Notes: generated by a model from the letters alone, not told the origin. Positions 57,296-63,240 are shown, counted from the first letter of the stretch. The stretch is 64,000 nucleotides of DNA from Hofstenia miamia (GCA_004352715.1 SCFE01000096.1:1131711-1195710), one strand, 5' to 3'. Translations and numbers: made by a program.

Positions 57296-59302
57296 AAATA
57301 ATATCTGAATAATTTGTATTTTCAGCAAAGATTTAATTTGTGATATGTCTTTCCTTTGGAAATTTTCGGCAACAAAAAATTTCAGCTTTTCATGTAGCAT
57401 AGTAATTAAGCAATTTCCTCATTCTACAACCAGCTTTTGCCTGGGATTTTTTATAGGAGATCAATGCCTGTTGTACACCACCATAGCTTACTTCGATAGT
57501 GAGTTATATCAAAATCCGATAGATGACTTACTGATATATTATTAGCTTGACCGCCGTTTAAAAAGAGGGCATCTACTATAATTGGGTGACTTTCTGTTTT
57601 ATATATATATATATATATATATNNNNNNNNNNNNNNNNNNNNNNNNNNNNNNNNNNNNNNNNNNNNNNNNNNNNNNNNNNNNNNNNNNNNNNNNNNNNNN
57701 NNNNNNNNNNNNNNNNNNNNNNNNNNNNNNNNNNNNNNNNNNNNNNNNNNNNNNNNNNNNNNNNNNNNNNNNNNNNNNNNNNNNNNNNNNNNNNNNNNNN
57801 NNNNNNNNNNNNNNNNNNNNNNNNNNNNNNNNNNNNNNNNNNNNNNNNNNNNNNNNNNNNNNNNNNNNNNNNNNNNNNNNNNNNNNNNNNNNNNNNNNNN
57901 NNNNNNNNNNNNNNNNNNNNNNNNNNNNNNNNNNNNNNNNNNNNNNNNNNNNNNNNNNNNNNNNNNNNNNNNNNNNNNNNNNNNNNNNNNNNNNNNNNNN
58001 NNNNNNNNNNNNNNNNNNNNNNNNNNNNNNNNNNNNNNNNNNNNNNNNNNNNNNNNNNNNNNNNNNNNNNNNNNNNNNNNNNNNNNNNNNNNNNNNNNNN
58101 NNNNNNNNNNNNNNNNNNNNNNNNNNNNNNNNNNNNNNNNNNNNNNNNNNNNNNNNNNNNNNNNNNNNNNNNNNNNNNNNNNNNNNNNNNNNNNNNNNNN
58201 NNNNNNNNNNNNNNNNNNNNNNNNNNNNNNNNNNNNNNNNNNNNNNNNNNNNNNNNNNNNNNNNNNNNNNNNNNNNNNNNNNNNNNNNNNNNNNNNNNNN
58301 NNNNNNNNNNNNNNNNNNNNNNNNNNNNNNNNNNNNNNNNNNNNNNNNNNNNNNNNNNNNNNNNNNNNNNNNNNNNNNNNNNNNNNNNNNNNNNNNNNNN
58401 NNNNNNNNNNNNNNNNNNNNNNNNNNNNNNNNNNNNNNNNNNNNNNNNNNNNNNNNNNNNNNNNNNNNNNNNNNNNNNNNNNNNNNNNNNNNNNNNNNNN
58501 NNNNNNNNNNNNNNNNNNNNNNNNNNNNNNNNNNNNNNNNNNNNNNNNNNNNNNNNNNNNNNNNNNNNNNNNNNNNNNNNNNNNNNNNNNNNNNNNNNNN
58601 NNNNNNNNNNNNNNNNNNNNNNTATATATATATATATACATGTATATATGCACAAGTAACTCAAATGATTATCAATCTTGCATTAGAAATTTCTCCAACA
58701 AAACAACAAATGTAATTTTTGAATTTTGCCATAGTTTCTTATTATTAAAATATTTTTAATACTGATTATTCGCGTAGTTTCTAACCCTAATATAAGTTAT
58801 AAACAAACTAGTTACCCTACACCTAATACAAAGATAGTAGTAAACAACAATTTGTTTAATTTAGGCATAAATTTCGAATAGAATTCTGGTGACTGCCATG
58901 GGATTTAATTTTTTACATATTATAGAAGTGAAACATCTAGCCAATACTTCACTTTTAGAGAATGATTATCACAATTCAAGGGAGTGTTCTATGGATAATT
59001 GATTTTCAATGAAATCATCGAAATTTTAAATTAGAAAAACTATGTCATAAGACCACATGACAAGAGAACTAGAAAAGGTCAGCATGGAAAGAAGAGTTTG
59101 TTATATGCAGCTAGTGAAATTGACTAGCAAATGAATCGTGTTGAAGATATACAGAAATTTTTTAATTCAATTTTTACAAAAATGGTTCAAACCAATAAGT
59201 GGGTCTTACAGACCAAACAATGCGAACCTTAGAATTGAGCAACCAGGAATACAGCAGAAAATTTCTCATAAGTATGGTGACTGTTTCGTTTGTGAAGAAT
59301 TA
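20562..59302 (+). CDS. Plus-strand multi-exon coiled-coil gene, partial, family not recognised
   Basis: Gene-level entry for exons 20562-20674, 32365-32476, 32527-32612, 35494-35726, 35901-36027, 45744-45866, 48615-48735 and, less surely, 59212-59302. Junction phases agree at each step except 32612 to 35494, where one base is missing, so at least one unseen exon is implied. The N-terminal part is acidic and Asn/Ser-rich. The exons at 32 kb form a Leu/Glu/Lys heptad-like coiled coil. The 35-36 kb exons are a Gly/Ser/Asp linker. The 45.7-kb exon is a second coiled coil ending in a Lys cluster. The 48.6-kb exon has a C-x2-C...H-x3-C cluster followed by a short hydrophobic run. I do not recognise the family. 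A scaffold or adaptor role is possible, from architecture only. The 5' and 3' ends are unknown. Confidence 0.6.
20675..21874 (+). other. Start of the 11.7-kb intron of the plus-strand gene
   Basis: AT-rich, no exon seen. Holds the three-unit 24-bp tandem repeat at 21079-21146 and ends in (TA)n at the 123-N gap. Confidence 0.4.
21079..21146. repeat. Three-unit 24-bp tandem repeat
   Basis: The unit is TTGCAACTGAGATGGTTTTG followed by TGCA. The first copy lacks one G and has CGAT, and the last is truncated (ACTGAAGTGGTTTTTT). The short ORF across it shows the peptide repeat LRWFCALQ; I regard that as a by-product of the repeat. Confidence 0.8.
21875..21997. other. Assembly gap, 123 N, inside (TA)n
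   Basis: TA repeats on both sides. A size that is not round suggests an estimated gap. Confidence 0.99.
22029..22270. repeat. GGATAC-rich dispersed repeat, copy 1
   Basis: Starts directly after a (TA)n tract with CGGACTTTGGATGCAAAATT and runs to GGCGTTGGATACTATGG. It aligns along its length with 23001-23231, with substitutions and small indels. It contains several GCTGGATAC-like motifs and, on the opposite strand, related TAGTATCTAG motifs. Confidence 0.75.
22880..22990. repeat. Long interrupted (TA)n tract
   Basis: About 110 bp of TA repeats broken by CA, TG and AAA units, leading directly into the second GGATAC-type repeat. Confidence 0.85.
23001..23287. repeat. GGATAC-rich dispersed repeat, copy 2, with inverted end
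   Basis: Also starts after a TA-rich tract (CGGGCTTTGGATTCAAAATT). The right end CCATAGTATCTAGAGTTCGT is the inverse of the internal ACGGGCTCTAGATACTAT motif seen in copy 1 (about 22098), which suggests terminal inverted repeats of about 20 bp, a MITE-like organisation. TA-rich DNA lies on both sides, compatible with insertion into (TA)n. No coding capacity. Confidence 0.6.
23324..26780 (+). other. Intronic stretch without recognised features
   Basis: AT-rich DNA with a TA/TG patch at about 24349-24379. I see no exon with matching splice signals and no transposase or RT similarity. Confidence 0.4.
26785..27215. repeat. GC-richer patch with repeated GGGACC-type motifs
   Basis: Within AT-rich intron DNA, two clusters (about 26790-26915 and 27105-27215) carry GGGACGGGACCGG, GGGACCAAA, GGACCCGGGACCAAAG and GACCAG motifs. 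They look like short-period, diverged repeat or transposon-end sequence. No family identified. The ORF at 27037-27255 runs through it but shows only low-complexity Gly/Thr/Lys. Confidence 0.4.
27216..29400 (+). other. Intronic stretch with unassigned ORFs
   Basis: No supported exon. Minus-strand frames at 27635-27856 (73 codons) and 28213-28416 (67 codons) have mixed composition that could be remnants of an old element, but I see no motif and they are interrupted between. (TA)n is scarce here. Confidence 0.35.
29909..30925 (+). pseudogene. Degraded non-LTR retrotransposon reverse transcriptase
   Basis: A plus-strand relic in three broken frames. Around 30052-30150 it reads TDEGVLQDS, a stop, then FSAHLISLCVNDITA, matching the RT block usually written G-V-P-Q-G-S...L-F-x-x-Y-I-N-D. 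Around 30220-30525 it reads SNIENLGKHFDYNHLKFNIG, then SVKYLGVQIDNELKF and IIRKISSNMQSL, the thumb/connection region with its K-Y-L-G-V-x-I-D block. Near 30813-30850 NLWNSLGT resembles the terminal LWNSLP motif. The YADD active-site box is lost (VSVHS-like). Jockey/CR1-like affiliation is likely. It lies sense to the host gene inside its intron and is inactive. Confidence 0.7.
30926..32364 (+). other. Intronic stretch before the 32-kb exons
   Basis: No exon or element recognised apart from a perfect (TA)n run at about 31920-31958. Confidence 0.45.
31920..31958. repeat. (TA)n microsatellite
   Basis: About 39 bp of uninterrupted TA repeats in the intron before the 32-kb exons. Confidence 0.9.
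32365..32476 (+). CDS. Coiled-coil exon of plus-strand gene
   Basis: The acceptor is TTTAATTTTTTAG, and the donor is GGTATG after CATTTG. Phase 0 in, one base out. The peptide KKDAEDERHRMVKNRVLEEV then HQLRQLNLKLLKEKFAF is a charged, Leu-spaced helix with V-x-x-V-x-x-L heptad character and is almost certainly coding. The next exon is only 50 nt away. Confidence 0.75.
32527..32612 (+). CDS. Second coiled-coil exon of plus-strand gene
   Basis: The acceptor is TGTTTTATAG and the donor is AAG before GTTAGTA. Two bases complete the Glu codon begun at 32476. The frame then reads PSQNSTAEKLAQEEMEKAQR and VVMKIEEK and ends in phase 0. The predicted helix continues the coiled coil from the previous exon across a 50-nt intron. 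Confidence 0.75.
32659..32728. repeat. (AT)35 perfect microsatellite
   Basis: Seventy bases of uninterrupted AT dinucleotide, starting 46 nt after the donor of the 32527-32612 exon. It is the longest perfect TA tract in the sequenced part of the window. Confidence 0.95.
32729..35493 (+). other. Intron with a missing exon implied
   Basis: The exon at 32612 ends in phase 0 but the exon at 35494 needs one upstream base, so a small exon with 3n+1 bases should lie here or one border is misassigned. I could not identify it. A foldback element occupies 34820-35186. Confidence 0.45.
34820..35186. mobile_element. Foldback/MITE-like element with about 33-bp inverted arms
   Basis: The left arm starts AAGCCCATCTTACACGATAT and ends TTTTCCCTCATG (34820-34852). 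The reverse complement of the right arm (35154-35186) starts AAGCCCCGCTTACACGATAA and ends TTTTCTCTTATG. The arms share about 27 of 33 positions. The core motif CTTACACGATAAG or its inverse occurs four times (two in the arms, at about 34862-34876, and a variant at 35136-35147). The interior has no recognised coding sequence despite an 88-codon frame. Target duplication is not clear. Confidence 0.6.
35494..35726 (+). CDS. Linker exon of plus-strand gene (77 codons)
   Basis: The acceptor is GATTTTTTAG and the donor is GCACAG before GTTAAT. It starts with two bases of a split codon, then NSGSFVAFGGNRSTGNSGIA, an acidic stretch NELGEEDDILSVETD, and ends ...SKTSTPSVPAQ in phase 0. It is Gly/Ser/Asp-rich and probably disordered. 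It is the longest exon of this gene and is clearly richer in G+C than its flanks. Confidence 0.75.
35901..36027 (+). CDS. Ser/Thr/Gln-rich exon of plus-strand gene
   Basis: The acceptor is TTTTATTTTAG, phase 0. The peptide SNNKQTEVAQIIKSQASTDV GLTVVSSSS... leads to QTPTVA and one leftover A. Splicing at GTAAATAA joins to AA at 45744 to make Lys. If unspliced, the frame ends two codons later (S-K-stop), so a short isoform ending here is possible. The following intron would be 9.7 kb. Confidence 0.6.
36230..36545. repeat. GC-richer patch with CCGTCTAA/ACCCG motifs
   Basis: Contains CCACCCGACACGATCCGTCT..., GACCCGCGACACGACTCGAT, CACCCGAACCGCCCGTCTAA and GAGTCGAGTTGAGCCGGGTT in otherwise AT-rich intron. 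CCGTCTAA (or CCCGTCTAA) occurs twice as a direct repeat. It looks like diverged transposon-terminal sequence; class unknown. Confidence 0.35.
36546..37552 (+). other. Intronic stretch without recognised features
   Basis: AT-rich and unassigned. It ends with ACCCTGTTCTG...CAGGGT just outside the Tc1/mariner element. Confidence 0.4.
37553..38140. mobile_element. Tc1/mariner-superfamily element, internally deleted, intact ends
   Basis: The terminal inverted repeats are identical over 29 bp. They begin CAGGGTGTAACAAAAGTAAC and end ...CAGACGCTT on both ends. The element is flanked by TA on each side (37551-37552 and 38141-38142), the target-site duplication expected for this superfamily. It is 588 bp, far below the usual 1.3-2 kb, and retains only a transposase C-terminal piece on the minus strand. 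It could be mobilised in trans only if an autonomous relative exists elsewhere in the genome. Confidence 0.85.
37664..37918 (-). pseudogene. Transposase C-terminal fragment inside the deleted Tc1/mariner element
   Basis: An 84-codon frame containing GRNPHTMDDLKNAITDEIRA and a VNKVCRSVRDWICKCIEHDG HHFEH tail. This is the conserved end of IS630/Tc1/mariner transposases (N-P-x-T-x-x-x-L-x-x-x-I...C-I-x-x-x-G-x-H-x-E). The catalytic DDE part and DNA-binding domain are missing, so it cannot be functional. Confidence 0.75.
38141..40436 (+). other. Intronic stretch without recognised features
   Basis: AT-rich with (TA)n at about 39255-39280. A minus-strand 84-codon frame at 40062-40316 has mixed composition but no motif I recognise, and no good splice borders. 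Confidence 0.4.
40437..40660. repeat. Patch with repeated CAGCCGAGC motifs
   Basis: GGAACCAGCCGAGCTTGAGC at about 40440 and CCAAGCCAGCCGAGCGAACT at about 40612 bracket AT-rich DNA, with further GAGC/GCTC motifs. Similar sequence occurs at about 19095 (GGCTCGGCTC). Probably old repeat-family ends; unclassified. Confidence 0.35.
40661..42350 (+). other. Intronic stretch without recognised features
   Basis: No exon, RT or transposase signal seen. It ends at the AAT/AATAAT-rich run (about 42308-42345) that precedes the non-LTR retrotransposon tail. Confidence 0.4.
42768..42919. repeat. Gap-flanking duplicate, left copy (152 bp)
   Basis: Same 152 bp as 42941-43092, ending exactly at the 21-N gap. 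I read no difference between the copies. Best explained as two overlapping contig ends that were not merged. Confidence 0.9.
42920..42940. other. Assembly gap, 21 N, between duplicated flanks
   Basis: The short N run lies between two copies of the same 152-bp sequence. Confidence 0.99.
42941..43092. repeat. Gap-flanking duplicate, right copy (152 bp)
   Basis: Repeats 42768-42919 from the first base after the gap and then continues into unique sequence. Confidence 0.9.
43640..44460 (-). pseudogene. Degraded non-LTR reverse transcriptase, antisense to the host gene, ADD box retained
   Basis: Minus strand, several frames. LFAIYVNNITNQVKK (about 44448-44405) matches the L-F-x-x-Y-I-N-D-I block. 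HNADDTYYLMY (about 44395-44360) is the F/Y-A-D-D catalytic box with Y changed to N. PVMQSESTSYLGVEIDIEF (about 44200-44135) matches the Y-L-G-V-x-I-D block. Frameshifts and stops separate them. Similarity fades toward 43640. The order and spacing agree with a CR1/Jockey-like RT. It is a different copy and strand from the 29.9-kb relic. Confidence 0.65.
44461..45574 (+). other. Intronic stretch without recognised features
   Basis: AT-rich, with a (TA)n tract at about 44808-44841. No exon seen. Confidence 0.4.
45575..45674. repeat. Gap-flanking duplicate, left copy (100 bp, includes a partial exon)
   Basis: Matches 45692-45791 with one difference that I can see (AAATTGTTTTAG versus AAATTATTTTAG). 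It holds the acceptor and the first 49 nt of the 45744-45866 exon (45626-45674). Probably an unmerged allelic contig end and not a second exon. Confidence 0.85.
45675..45691. other. Assembly gap, 17 N, between duplicated flanks
   Basis: Separates the two copies of the 100-bp exon-containing sequence. Confidence 0.99.
45744..45866 (+). CDS. Coiled-coil and Lys-rich exon of plus-strand gene
   Basis: The acceptor is TAAATTATTTTAG and the donor is CATAAAG before GTAAAA. AA completes the Lys codon begun at 36027. The peptide PKSKDKLENVDEVETLKREL then KLLQDKLEKVSKEKSSKKHK has clear heptad spacing (V-x-x-V-x-x-L...L-x-x-L-x-x-K-L) and ends in a basic cluster, leaving one G. A partial duplicate lies left of the 17-N gap. 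Confidence 0.75.
45867..47759 (+). other. Intronic stretch without recognised features
   Basis: AT-rich. A patch at 46921-47040 has several CCCTAA-like words and an internal near-repeat (CTTCCTAAACCCTACC versus CTTCCTAAGCACTACC). No exon or mobile-element coding signal. Confidence 0.4.
47760..48190. repeat. Diverged dispersed repeat, copy B (partner at 15455-16020)
   Basis: Shares the block order described for copy A, same orientation, with the corresponding open frame broken by a stop at about 47951. It lies in the intron between the 45.7-kb and 48.6-kb exons. Confidence 0.5.
48615..48735 (+). CDS. Cys/His cluster exon of plus-strand gene
   Basis: The acceptor is TACTACTAATTTGTAG (a branch-like CTAAT lies just upstream) and the donor is GATGAT before GTAAGAG. 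CA completes Ala with the G from 45866. The frame then reads TPPEIRRINKTWMPCVFCRR, LHTVKCAVGGAVCAGLVSM, leaving AT. C-V-F-C...H-x3-C could bind zinc; the hydrophobic run after it is too short (about 14 residues) for a secure membrane helix. G+C is clearly higher than in the flanks. A frame also exists on the opposite strand, but only the plus-strand reading fits the neighbouring exon phase. Confidence 0.55.
48736..51285 (+). other. Intronic stretch
   Basis: No exon fitting the required phase was found. It contains a long (TA)n tract at about 49371-49431 and a solitary hAT-end-like motif at about 50465-50514. Confidence 0.4.
49371..49431. repeat. (TA)n microsatellite
   Basis: About 60 bp of TA repeats with one CA. 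It gives poly-Tyr/Ile shadow ORFs on both strands. Confidence 0.9.
51286..52070 (-). pseudogene. Degraded Tc1-like transposase
   Basis: Minus strand. The last part (51510-51286) is open and reads KFSKYQSGGKCANYPKKNFV, KNPLTKEILVENIKESQHEI, SPVICGNLMNCISLRLSKCL, ANNGKSVKI. It matches the Tc1-type C-terminus (N-P-x-T-x-x-x-L-x-x-x-I-x-x-x-W-x-x-I-x-x-x-x-C-x-x-L-x-x-S-x-x-x-R), with the preceding S-P-D-L-N-P block eroded. Upstream to about 52070 there are broken pieces, including GIPKTNFYRNSK, a possible helix-turn-helix remnant. Stops and frameshifts make it non-functional. No terminal repeats were identified. Confidence 0.65.
52071..53015 (+). other. Intronic stretch with a short inverted motif
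   Basis: GGTGTAAATGGGC (about 52196) and GTCCATTTACACC (about 52473) are inverse to each other about 290 bp apart, a possible small MITE. Otherwise unassigned. Confidence 0.3.
53019..53111 (+). pseudogene. Possible GIY-YIG-type fragment of a Penelope-like element
   Basis: A short frame reads TCDECCITYTRQASKHIRIC then VNELFKDA and a stop. It resembles the C-x-x-C-x-x-x-Y-I-G-Q-T-x-R-x-L-x-x-R-x-x-E-H signature of the endonuclease of Penelope-like retroelements. Only about 28 residues are preserved, and I-G is changed to T-R. Similarity by eye only; it may be coincidental. Confidence 0.3.
53112..56314 (+). other. Intronic stretch without recognised features
   Basis: AT-rich. I see no exon, RT or transposase block. 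Confidence 0.4.
56315..57260. mobile_element. hAT-like non-autonomous element inserted in (TA)n
   Basis: The left end TAGTGGTGGGATTCAA is the exact inverse of the right end TTGAATCCCACCACTA (16 bp). Subterminal ACTGTTTAGCAACCGGTTCG on the left resembles the inverse of the right subterminal part (GCACTGTTTCGCGCGAACGG). The outer flanks are TATATATA on both sides, consistent with an 8-bp target duplication but uninformative in a TA repeat. The 0.95-kb interior is AT-rich with no transposase. Superfamily assignment rests on TIR style and the 8-bp flank. Confidence 0.7.
57261..57290. repeat. (TA)n microsatellite abutting the hAT-like element
   Basis: TA repeats directly after the element. The matching TA tract on the left is 56301-56314, so the element probably split one microsatellite. 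Confidence 0.85.
57394..57600. repeat. 207-bp segment identical to 14026-14232 (copy 2)
   Basis: Preceded by sequence absent from copy 1 and followed by (TA)n and then the 1000-N gap. Here the copy sits at the right end of a contig, whereas copy 1 sits at the left end of one. Confidence 0.85.
57623..58622. other. Assembly gap, exactly 1000 N, bounded by (TA)n
   Basis: A placeholder gap. Long frames drawn across it are artefacts. Confidence 0.99.
58639..59211 (+). other. Non-coding stretch after the gap
   Basis: AT-rich; nothing recognised before the 59212 acceptor. Confidence 0.4.
59212..59302 (+). CDS. Candidate exon of plus-strand gene with CxxC
   Basis: The acceptor is GGGTCTTACAG and the donor is GAATTA before GTAAGAA. 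One base, A, completes ATA (Ile) with the AT left at 48735. The frame then reads PNNANLRIEQPGIQQKISHK then YGDCFVCEEL, ending in phase 0. Splice sites and phase fit, and the C-F-V-C motif echoes C-V-F-C in the previous exon. But it is 10.5 kb away across a gap, so membership in the same gene is uncertain. Confidence 0.4.
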
Positions 59303-60797
59303 GTAAGAATTAATATATGAGGAAAACTATTTAAACCAGATATCTTTCGTATTTCCCGCAGCAACTTCAAAACCGCTCAATAGCGGAGGACATATCTACG
59401 AAGGCATATTTTCTACTTATGATGCATTGAAAAACATGGAAAGTTACATGATCTGTTACAACTACAATTTGTATAAACGCTCAAAAGAATTTGTTAGTGT
59501 ATATATGTTACTGTGATAATACCGCAGACCTTTTTAGTAGGATGTACATGTTCCGCAAAGGAAAAGATTATTCACTATAATAAACCCAAGAAACTACGAA
59601 GTCAGTACAAAAAATTAACAAACCACCTGTTGATTTTCACAAAGAAAACATTATATTTCATTTATATTATTTTATTGGTGACTGATAAAATAAATGTTTG
59701 AAGCTCTTTTAGAAAACAACAAAATAATGGAGCCATTAGGGTACTATTCCTCAAGCTAAGGGGTACATAATCAATAGTTAAATCATCTTAGCATGGATAC
59801 GATAGTACACATGAAGTTATAAATATATATATTTGTATTGGTTATCATTACAATTATATAATTATTACTGTATTCCATTAAATATTTTTGTTATGGTATT
59901 TGTACAAAACTGCAAACCGCTTTAATCAATAGATCCTAAGTTAAATATGAAACCCTACGTCTAATTTTGTACACCACTAGATAACAAATTGTTCAAGGTT
60001 TACTAAGTCAAAATAGTAATCCTTGAAATTGTTTGGAATATCTGCTTTTTTTCACACCATGAACTGTAACAAACTAAATGCATGTAATTTCTTCAACGTT
60101 GTCTTTCAATTATATACAAGTATATACTTCGCTTAAAATTTTAAAACTTGCAATTGAAAGATATCATTCTGGGTATTGGTATTAGTACTTTAATATCATT
60201 AATGCACATTTTCTTCATTCTCATTTAGATTTTTTCCTACTATGTTATTGTAGATGTGATTAAATTGGAAAACTTTAAATCCATGTTTTATCAGCAATAA
60301 CGGAATGATACAAAAACAAATCACCACGAATCATGCTGGCTGAACCTGATTGATAATTGCAGAAAATTTTACAGAGAAAACACAGAAAATATTGAAGAAG
60401 TTCTCGATGGAATAAATATTTCAATTTTCAAGTCATTTTTATAGCGAAGCCTTAAGCATTAATTTTTAGCACAAAGGAAGCCTGTAAGAACACTTAAAGC
60501 AATATGCTTAGAAATGACAACATTCCCGGAATATCTAAAAAAGCAAACTATCAAAATCTTTTCGTTCAATTTTAGGATTTAGGTACTAGACCTGCACGTG
60601 TACTATTTTTATATTAAATTTATTACTTTTTTAAAAACACTCAATTAAAATGTGGATGACTATTTTGTACGCTTTATTTAATACTAGCATTTCCCTCCAA
60701 TTAAAGGGGTATATTGGCAGATATTTAACCTTTTGGAGGCATCTTCCACCCCTGGTCACCCTTTAAATGTGTCCTTGATTGGGAAAAGCTGTTTTAG
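59303..60797 (+). other. Stretch without recognised features
   Basis: AT-rich; no exon with a phase-0 entry was found. A phase-0 to phase-2 exon would be needed here to link 59302 to the candidate at 60798. Confidence 0.35.
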
Positions 60798-60930
60798 AAC
60801 AATGCAAACCATATCCACTCTGAATGAACAAGCACTAAGGAAAGATTATTTGAATATTGAACAAGCTTTGGAAGGAAATGGCAAAGTGCACTCTGCGATA
60901 TATTTTCTTCAGCATAAATTAATCTGTTAA
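60798..60930 (+). CDS. Weak candidate 3' terminal exon
   Basis: After acceptor GCTGTTTTAG, a frame entered with one base reads TMQTISTLNEQALRKDYLNI, EQALEGNGKVHSAIYFLQHK, LIC and stops at 60928-60930. The phase fits directly after 48735 but not after 59302. It could be a last exon of one isoform or a chance frame. No family recognised. Confidence 0.2.
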
Positions 60931-62866
60931 TGACGCAAATGCACTTTATTTCAACCAATATAAAAAGTTTCACATCACACGCAATCTGAGCATAAATTGC
61001 GAAATCAAAAAAATTTATTAAATGACATACTCTTTTACATATAGTGTTCGTAATAGTGTTGTGCAAATTTCGAAAATATCGTTAATAAGCTGCAGCAGGT
61101 ATAAGTATGTTCTATATATATACACAAATAAATAAATATGTATAGATACGGGCAATAAATAAAATCGCATTTGTATTTAACATTTAGAGTTCAATAATTT
61201 CGATTTTTGTACTGGTATGGGGCAATAGAAATGGAAATAAAAAATTTCGTGATCTTACAGAAAAATTAATTTAGATATCCATGCCATAGTATTTAGCACG
61301 CATATATACTTTTTGGTATACCCTCATCATTATATATATATATGTATGTATATATAAGGTCTTATTTTACGACATAGTTCATCTTTATTAGGCATATAAA
61401 GCGTCACAAAGTAAATGAATGAATATGTGCTACACAAAGTGTTTTAAATTGGAAATAAGCTCTAAGTTTAAAGCAAATTTAATACAGCCTGTTGATTTGA
61501 TTTTGTGTTGAAAAAATATATACATATTAATACGAATTGCATCCTTACCTAGAAGAGGCAAATGCATTAAATCTGATTTGTGCATGAACATATATTTAAT
61601 ATTTTCACTTTAAATATTCAATGATGTCTTGATTCTACTATTAAAATATGTGGTTTTGCGTGCTGTAGGTCTATGTATTTTGAAGGTAGCGTCTACATTG
61701 TGCACTGCATCAGGAGAGATAGAGAAAAATTTTTAAAGGCACAGGGGAAAATTAATGCTAAGGGCATAATTTAGTGCAAAAGAATTTCCCTATTTTAATT
61801 GCACCATTTTATTGATTTCTTATTATTCAGTAGGGGCGGGCAATCCTCCCCCTGTATCCGCCCCTGCACTGTATGATTTATTGATTAATGAGCAGTATAT
61901 CATAGTCACATGTTCCTTATAGCAGTTCTATATCTCTGCAATCACTCGGAGTTTGGCATTTAAACGTTGCCACGAACATCTTTATACCCTGAAATTTTTA
62001 AAAGTCACCTATTGCTTAATTCAGTAAAATAAATACTCAGCAAGTTCTCTGTTAGCAAACTTCAACTTTCCAAAAAACTTTTCTCAACCATTAAAATAAA
62101 ACACGGTATAAATGAGGATTGTAATATTGCTTTTTTGAAATATAATTTGGATAAAACATGTTTAAGACATTAAGAAAGTCGCCATTACTTGAAAACTATT
62201 TTAAAGACGTTTTGAAGTAAAAGTTTGCCTTTAATAATCTAGCACAAGATAATGCGCGTCAATGTAATTGCGTTAACTGTGTCATTGCGAACAGGTCTCC
62301 TTTAGTGCATTAAAGCTGTCAAAGTAGTTAGCTAATGTTTTTAGTTTTATTAAAAATCTAAATTCATATTAAAATTCCCCAAAACATCTTCGTTCCTCAA
62401 TTGACGTAACGACTACTAATTAACGACTTGTGATGTATGCTTAACGAATCAATTACAAGGCAATCATTAAATATTTTTAAGGTTACTCAAACACTGTATC
62501 ACTACGACTTCCTTTGCGAAAACCGCCCGGATGAGAGACATGTTATAAGCACTACCAGTCAATGAAGAACTTGTACAGTCTCTGAAGTAATCATTTTTGT
62601 CGTTTTACCAATAGTATAATATATTTTAATTTGACTGTTATTTCAATTCACTGACAGAATAATTCCAATAATATATGGAAAATGTTAATAATTTTTTTCG
62701 GAATATTTAAATTTTGACAAATTGATGTTCTTTACAAATGTCAAACTTTACCCAATGAGAAAATTACTAGAATATGACACAGAGTCGAAAGCGAAAGTTA
62801 ATCTGCAAAAAATTTATTGTGAATCCAAACAGAGTTTAGGCTAGATAAAGTACAAATCGCTATCAA
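60931..62866. other. Non-coding stretch
   Basis: AT-rich. Contains short TA-rich tracts (about 61114-61130 and 61331-61356) and the G/C-rich inverted repeat at 61829-61871. No exon seen. Confidence 0.4.
61829..61871. repeat. Short G/C-rich inverted repeat resembling facing hAT ends
   Basis: CAGTAGGGGCGG and, about 17 bp later, the inverse CCGCCCCTGCACTG. The arms match except for an extra CA-type step. It resembles the CAGNGGGGCGG-type termini of hAT elements brought together, but the flanks show no 8-bp duplication. Confidence 0.5.
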
Positions 62867-63240
62867 CAGGGTTGGCAAAAAAGTGTATTTTTTACAAAAA
62901 ATTGTTTTAACTGTCTAAAACAGTGCTTTTTTCGCTTAGACAGATTCACTTCAAGGTACTAAAATTTTGCTGAAAACACATATAGCAGTAAACAATAAAG
63001 TATGATAACATTAATTTGTCGTTTCTTAACTGTAAACAAATCGCAAGTTTTGGTATTTTTCAGCAGAAAATAGGTTATGAAAGTACGAATAGACGAAACC
63101 CAAAAACCATTTTCCGAACTTTCCATAAAGTTCCATATAAATTTGAAAAAAAACATTTAAAAAAACATTGCAAAAATAGTTGTTTTAAAAAGTGTTAGAT
63201 CATCTTTTAAACAGGTCCTGCTTAAAGCATGCCAACCCTG
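62867..63240. mobile_element. Short hAT-like MITE with terminal inverted repeats and target duplication
   Basis: The ends CAGGGTTGGCA and TGCCAACCCTG are perfect 11-bp inverse copies starting CA-G, typical of hAT. The flanks GCTATCAA (62859-62866) and GCTATCGA (63241-63248) match at 7 of 8 positions, the 8-bp duplication expected for hAT. It is 374 bp, AT-rich, with an internal CTGTCTAA / TTAGACAG hairpin (about 62911-62942) and no coding capacity. The 60-65-codon frames inside are spurious. Confidence 0.85.

Noticed and set aside
57451-58715. Long open frames (up to 400 codons) on both strands
   Set aside because: They cross the second 1000-N gap; the only real sequence is TA repeat and part of the 207-bp repeat.
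62959-63198. Small frames on both strands
   Set aside because: They lie wholly inside the hAT-like MITE, which is non-coding.
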